Shown here: piece by piece, positions 61,995 to 64,000 of the stretch | Numbering within the stretch: the stretch's first letter is position 1 | Layout: every line of letters begins with the position of its first letter | Source: Pseudomonadota bacterium | Lineage (GTDB): Bacteria > Pseudomonadota > Gammaproteobacteria > Burkholderiales > Gallionellaceae | Direction of reading: 5' to 3' | Assembly: GCA_021782365.1 (NCBI GenBank) | Contig: JAJXVB010000012.1 | Coordinates: 1 to 64,000, forward strand | DNA length: 64,000 nucleotides | The notes under the pieces: generated by a model | Databases searched by the model: none | Seen by the model: the letters and a program-made list of their open reading frames with translations, nothing else | Told to the model about the DNA's origin: nothing | Translations under genes and position numbers: made by a program

Positions 61995-62109
61995 CTGTTT
62001 GCCACCGCGAAACTCAACGGCATCGAGCCCGCCGCCTAGCTCAAAGATACGCTAGAAAAAATTCCCGTCTGGACAATGCGACGCATGACGAGCTGCTGCC
62101 GATCAAACC
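61995..62109 (+). pseudogene. IS66-family transposase C-terminal remnant
   Basis: Reads LFATAKLNGIEPAA, then TAG, LKDTLEKIPVW, then after a frameshift DNATHDELLPIK. This is the conserved C-terminus of IS66 TnpC (ATAKLNGIDPxAWLxDTL...). It is short and multiply broken. The remaining 62110-62244 has no gene that I can support. Confidence 0.7.
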
Positions 62110-62244
62110 GTCAAGACAAGTCCCACCAACATAACAGGTGGATCGGCTGGACACATACGCACTTCTCGACAAACAGTATGGACAATCGCTCCTTGATCGC
62201 GATGGGTTTGAACGGAGGGAGAAGTGTGGCCAATGGAAAAATTC

Positions 62245-62544
62245 CTAAAAGAAATCTTCTTCGCGCTGGTGTCGGATGGCTAGCACGGTCACGGTCTTTT
62301 CATCTTCGATTTCAAATAGCGCAACGTAGCCATTCGCGCCAAAGCTGATAATCAATTCGCGCAGGAACGGATGCTCGGGAGATACCTTGCGGCAACTGAA
62401 CGGAAACGTGCGCAGGAATTCGATGCCTTTGGCTATCGCAGTGCGGGCACGCTTTGCTGCTCTAACATCACGCTCAGCCAGGAAAGCAAACAGGCGTTGC
62501 AAATCTTTTTCGGCAGTTGGCGTAAACCGAACGGTGTAATTCAC
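62245..62544 (-). CDS. parE: ParE-family toxin (second parDE pair)
   Basis: 99 residues. NYTVRFTPTAEKDLQRLFAF, RELIISFGANGYVALFEIED and VTVLAIRHQREEDFF are ParE blocks and resemble the toxin at 1052-1345. It overlaps its antitoxin gene by four bases. Confidence 0.88.
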   Translation of the reverse strand: MNYTVRFTPTAEKDLQRLFAFLAERDVRAAKRARTAIAKGIEFLRTFPFSCRKVSPEHPFLRELIISFGANGYVALFEIEDEKTVTVLAIRHQREEDFF

Positions 62545-62834
62545 TTTTGGGCAACCGCTTTGCGAGAACGAGCCAGCGTGTTGTCGAGTCCAGCCAGCAC
62601 TTCATCTGCCGAAATATATTTCCCGGTGCTGCGTGCCTCGTCGCGCGCCGCCAACCCGCGCGCGACGAATTCCTGCTGCATTGCCCGGCGCTGGATGTTG
62701 AATTGAATGGATTCCAGCACGAAGCTGGATAATGTTTCACCTTCCATCAACGCTGCTTCCGCTGATGTACGCACCTCCTTGCTCACCCGCAATGGCGGGA
62801 TGGTAGAAGCCTTGGTTTTTGCGGTCGTTTTCAT
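62541..62834 (-). CDS. parD: ParD-type antitoxin (second parDE pair)
   Basis: 97 residues. PPLRVSKEVRTSAEAALMEG then ETLSSFVLESIQFN is an RHH-type N-terminus, with a C-terminal helix AARDEARSTGKYISADEVLA that binds ParE. GAGGAG is near the start on the minus strand. It probably autoregulates via 62860-62876. Confidence 0.85.
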   Translation of the reverse strand: MKTTAKTKASTIPPLRVSKEVRTSAEAALMEGETLSSFVLESIQFNIQRRAMQQEFVARGLAARDEARSTGKYISADEVLAGLDNTLARSRKAVAQK

Positions 62835-62859
62835 TTTGCAACTCCTCGTGCATTACATA

Positions 62860-62876
62860 TGCGATGCAGTATCGCA
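62860..62876 (-). promoter_or_regulatory. Likely parD operator
   Basis: TGCGAT-GCAGT-ATCGCA inverted repeat, 26 bp upstream of the parD start. The following gap to the IS3 remnant has no gene. Confidence 0.5.
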
Positions 62877-63023
62877 CCTGCCGAAATGATGTGCAAGTGG
62901 CTATATGCGGCGCTCCAGCAACAGGCCGCAGCCAAAGGCTTTGGGATGGTAAGTCCAAAGTTTTGTGGGTTTCACTTCAACTGATCAGCAATTCGTTGGA
63001 AACAGATCAATTTGTTATTCCTG

Positions 63024-63590
63024 TCAATCAGCGTGCAAATTTGACCACCCAACCGCATCCAACACAAAGTCGGTATGCATGCTGGAACTGATCTGCCAGC
63101 CCACGATATACCGGGCAAATACGTCGACGATGAACGCGACATACAGCCAGCCTTGCCAGGTCGATACGTAGGTGAAATCCGACACCCACAGCTGATTGGG
63201 ACGATCTGCCCTGAACTGCCGGTTCACGCGATCCAGCGGACACGGCAATGCCTTGTCGGGTATCGTGGTGCGAACTGTCTTGCCGCGCCTGACACCCTCA
63301 ATACCCAAACGCTTCATGAGCCGCTCGACCGTGCAGCGGGCTATAGGGGTGCCTTCCCGATGCATTTGCCGCCAGACCTTCTCGACGCCGTAGACTTGCA
63401 TGCTGACGTCCCACACGCGCCTGATCTCGGGCATCAACACTTCATCGCGAAAGGCGCGTGCACAGCGCAGTGAAGGATCACGCACCTCGGCAACATATCG
63501 CCAATATCCGGAAGGGGCGATCTGCAACGCCTTGCAGATCGGCTCGACCCCGTAGGTGGCTCGGTGATGGTCGACAAACGACCTCAGGAT
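63024..63590 (-). pseudogene. IS3-family OrfB (DDE transposase), C-terminally truncated
   Basis: The frame is read by -1 shift from the end of orfA ([20 protein letters not shown]). HTH_21 and rve domains follow: GVRRGKTVRTTIPDK, then QLWVSDFTYVSTWQGWLYVA with the first catalytic Asp and VDVFARYIVGWQ with the second. After HTDFVLDA the sequence turns into unrelated VGWSNLHAD and stops. The catalytic Glu is missing, so it is inactive. Confidence 0.85.
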
Positions 63591-63960
63591 TTGAGTTTGC
63601 GGTCGAGCTCCGCCTGAGCGAAAAAAGCACTGGCCAGTTTCAGTATCTCATTGGCACGGCGCAATTCCTTCACTTCGCGCTCCAGCGCCTTGATGCGATC
63701 ACGCTCTTCGTTGGTGACGCCTTCTCGCATGCCGGTGTCGACCTCATGCTTGCGCACCCAATCGTGCAATGTTTGAGGCACACATCCAATCTTCGGTACA
63801 ATCGACTCGATCGCCGCCCATTGCGACGGATACTCGTTGCGATGCTCTTGCACCATGCGAACTGCGCGTTCGCGTATCTCAGGGGAAAATTTGTTCGATT
63901 TCTTCATGGTGGCTCCATTCTCTCAGGAATTAGAGCCTCCTCAAAACCCGGGGTGATTCA
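63054..63960 (-). mobile_element. Truncated IS3-family insertion sequence
   Basis: The left inverted end on the minus strand begins at about 63960 (TGAATCACCCCGGGTTTT, typical of IS3 relatives). orfA is complete; orfB is cut at about 63054, losing the last third with the catalytic Glu and the right end. Sequence beyond the break (63030-63053, GTGCAAATTTGACCACC) looks like the edge of another element, perhaps IS21-like. Confidence 0.8.
63584..63907 (-). CDS. IS3-family OrfA
   Basis: 107 residues. N-terminal HTH ([37 protein letters not shown]) and leucine-zipper helix ([20 protein letters not shown]) ending AELDRKLKS. It is intact and could make a DNA-binding protein, but its OrfB partner is truncated. 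Confidence 0.9.
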   Translation of the reverse strand: MKKSNKFSPEIRERAVRMVQEHRNEYPSQWAAIESIVPKIGCVPQTLHDWVRKHEVDTGMREGVTNEERDRIKALEREVKELRRANEILKLASAFFAQAELDRKLKS

Positions 63961-64000
63961 CCTTGAACCTCGGGGGCTCAATTGGCGTTAGTATCCGGCC

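Noticed and set aside
51211-62834. A new defence system beyond Wadjet inside the island
   Set aside because: The operon is the canonical jetABCD order with intact motifs. The flanking AAA/DUF4143 and small genes are common accessory genes, and nothing in the sequence shows they form one system with jet.

Overview
The window looks like the chromosome of a betaproteobacterial lithoautotroph, probably Nitrosomonadales and close to Gallionellaceae; this is inferred from gene content, not from a marker gene. Supporting features are form II RuBisCO with cbbQ/cbbO and a divergent cbbR, an assimilatory sulfate-reduction operon (cysI-cysH-cysD-cysN), an AlgZ/AlgR pair beside argH, large PAS-GGDEF-EAL proteins, a PEP-CTERM protein and REP-associated (Y1/RAYT) transposon debris.

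Region by region. 0-3.2 kb is a dense set of small toxin-antitoxin-like pairs (HTH fragment, DUF4160/DUF2442, ParDE, CcdAB, FitAB-like VapBC) separated by copies of one RAYT-associated repeat. 3.4-14.3 kb holds large Gly/Ser/Asn-rich proteins that look like type I secretion or S-layer substrates: two copies of one gene (one reduced to its 3' end beside an intact RAYT transposon), an RTX protein, an HExxH metalloprotease, SapC, DUF6447 and a J-domain protein. 14.3-34.7 kb is mostly housekeeping and signalling: Crp-family regulator, epimerase, EI24 protein, prmC, grxD, argH, algZR, diguanylate cyclase and phosphodiesterase proteins, umuDC, tRNA-Val(CAC), and a TetR-controlled alcohol dehydrogenase locus. 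One large PAS-GGDEF-EAL gene is split by an in-frame TGA. 34.8-37 kb encodes a chemoreceptor with a PAS domain and a periplasmic CxxCH haem motif. 37-44.2 kb is the CysB/sulfate-assimilation block. 44.2-50.4 kb carries a small leader/ORF of unknown function and then cbbR / cbbM-cbbQ-cbbO.

51.2-62 kb is a defence island. A complete type I Wadjet operon (jetA-jetB-jetC-jetD) is followed by a Phd/RelE pair and preceded by an AAA/DUF4143 ATPase. The island is bounded by copies of one ~150-bp sequence in inverted orientation. Just upstream of jetA lie a nonsense-interrupted HTH gene and a 51-codon N-terminal remnant of what looks like a DNA methyltransferase, whose stop codon overlaps the jetA start. 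62-64 kb carries a second ParDE pair, an IS66 scrap and a truncated IS3-family element.

Working together: cbb supplies CO2 fixation and its activation, cys supplies reduced sulfur under CysB, and the 3-14 kb block probably builds or trims an extracellular protein layer, although no type I exporter genes are in the window. The ends of the window are shaped by mobile and defence DNA.
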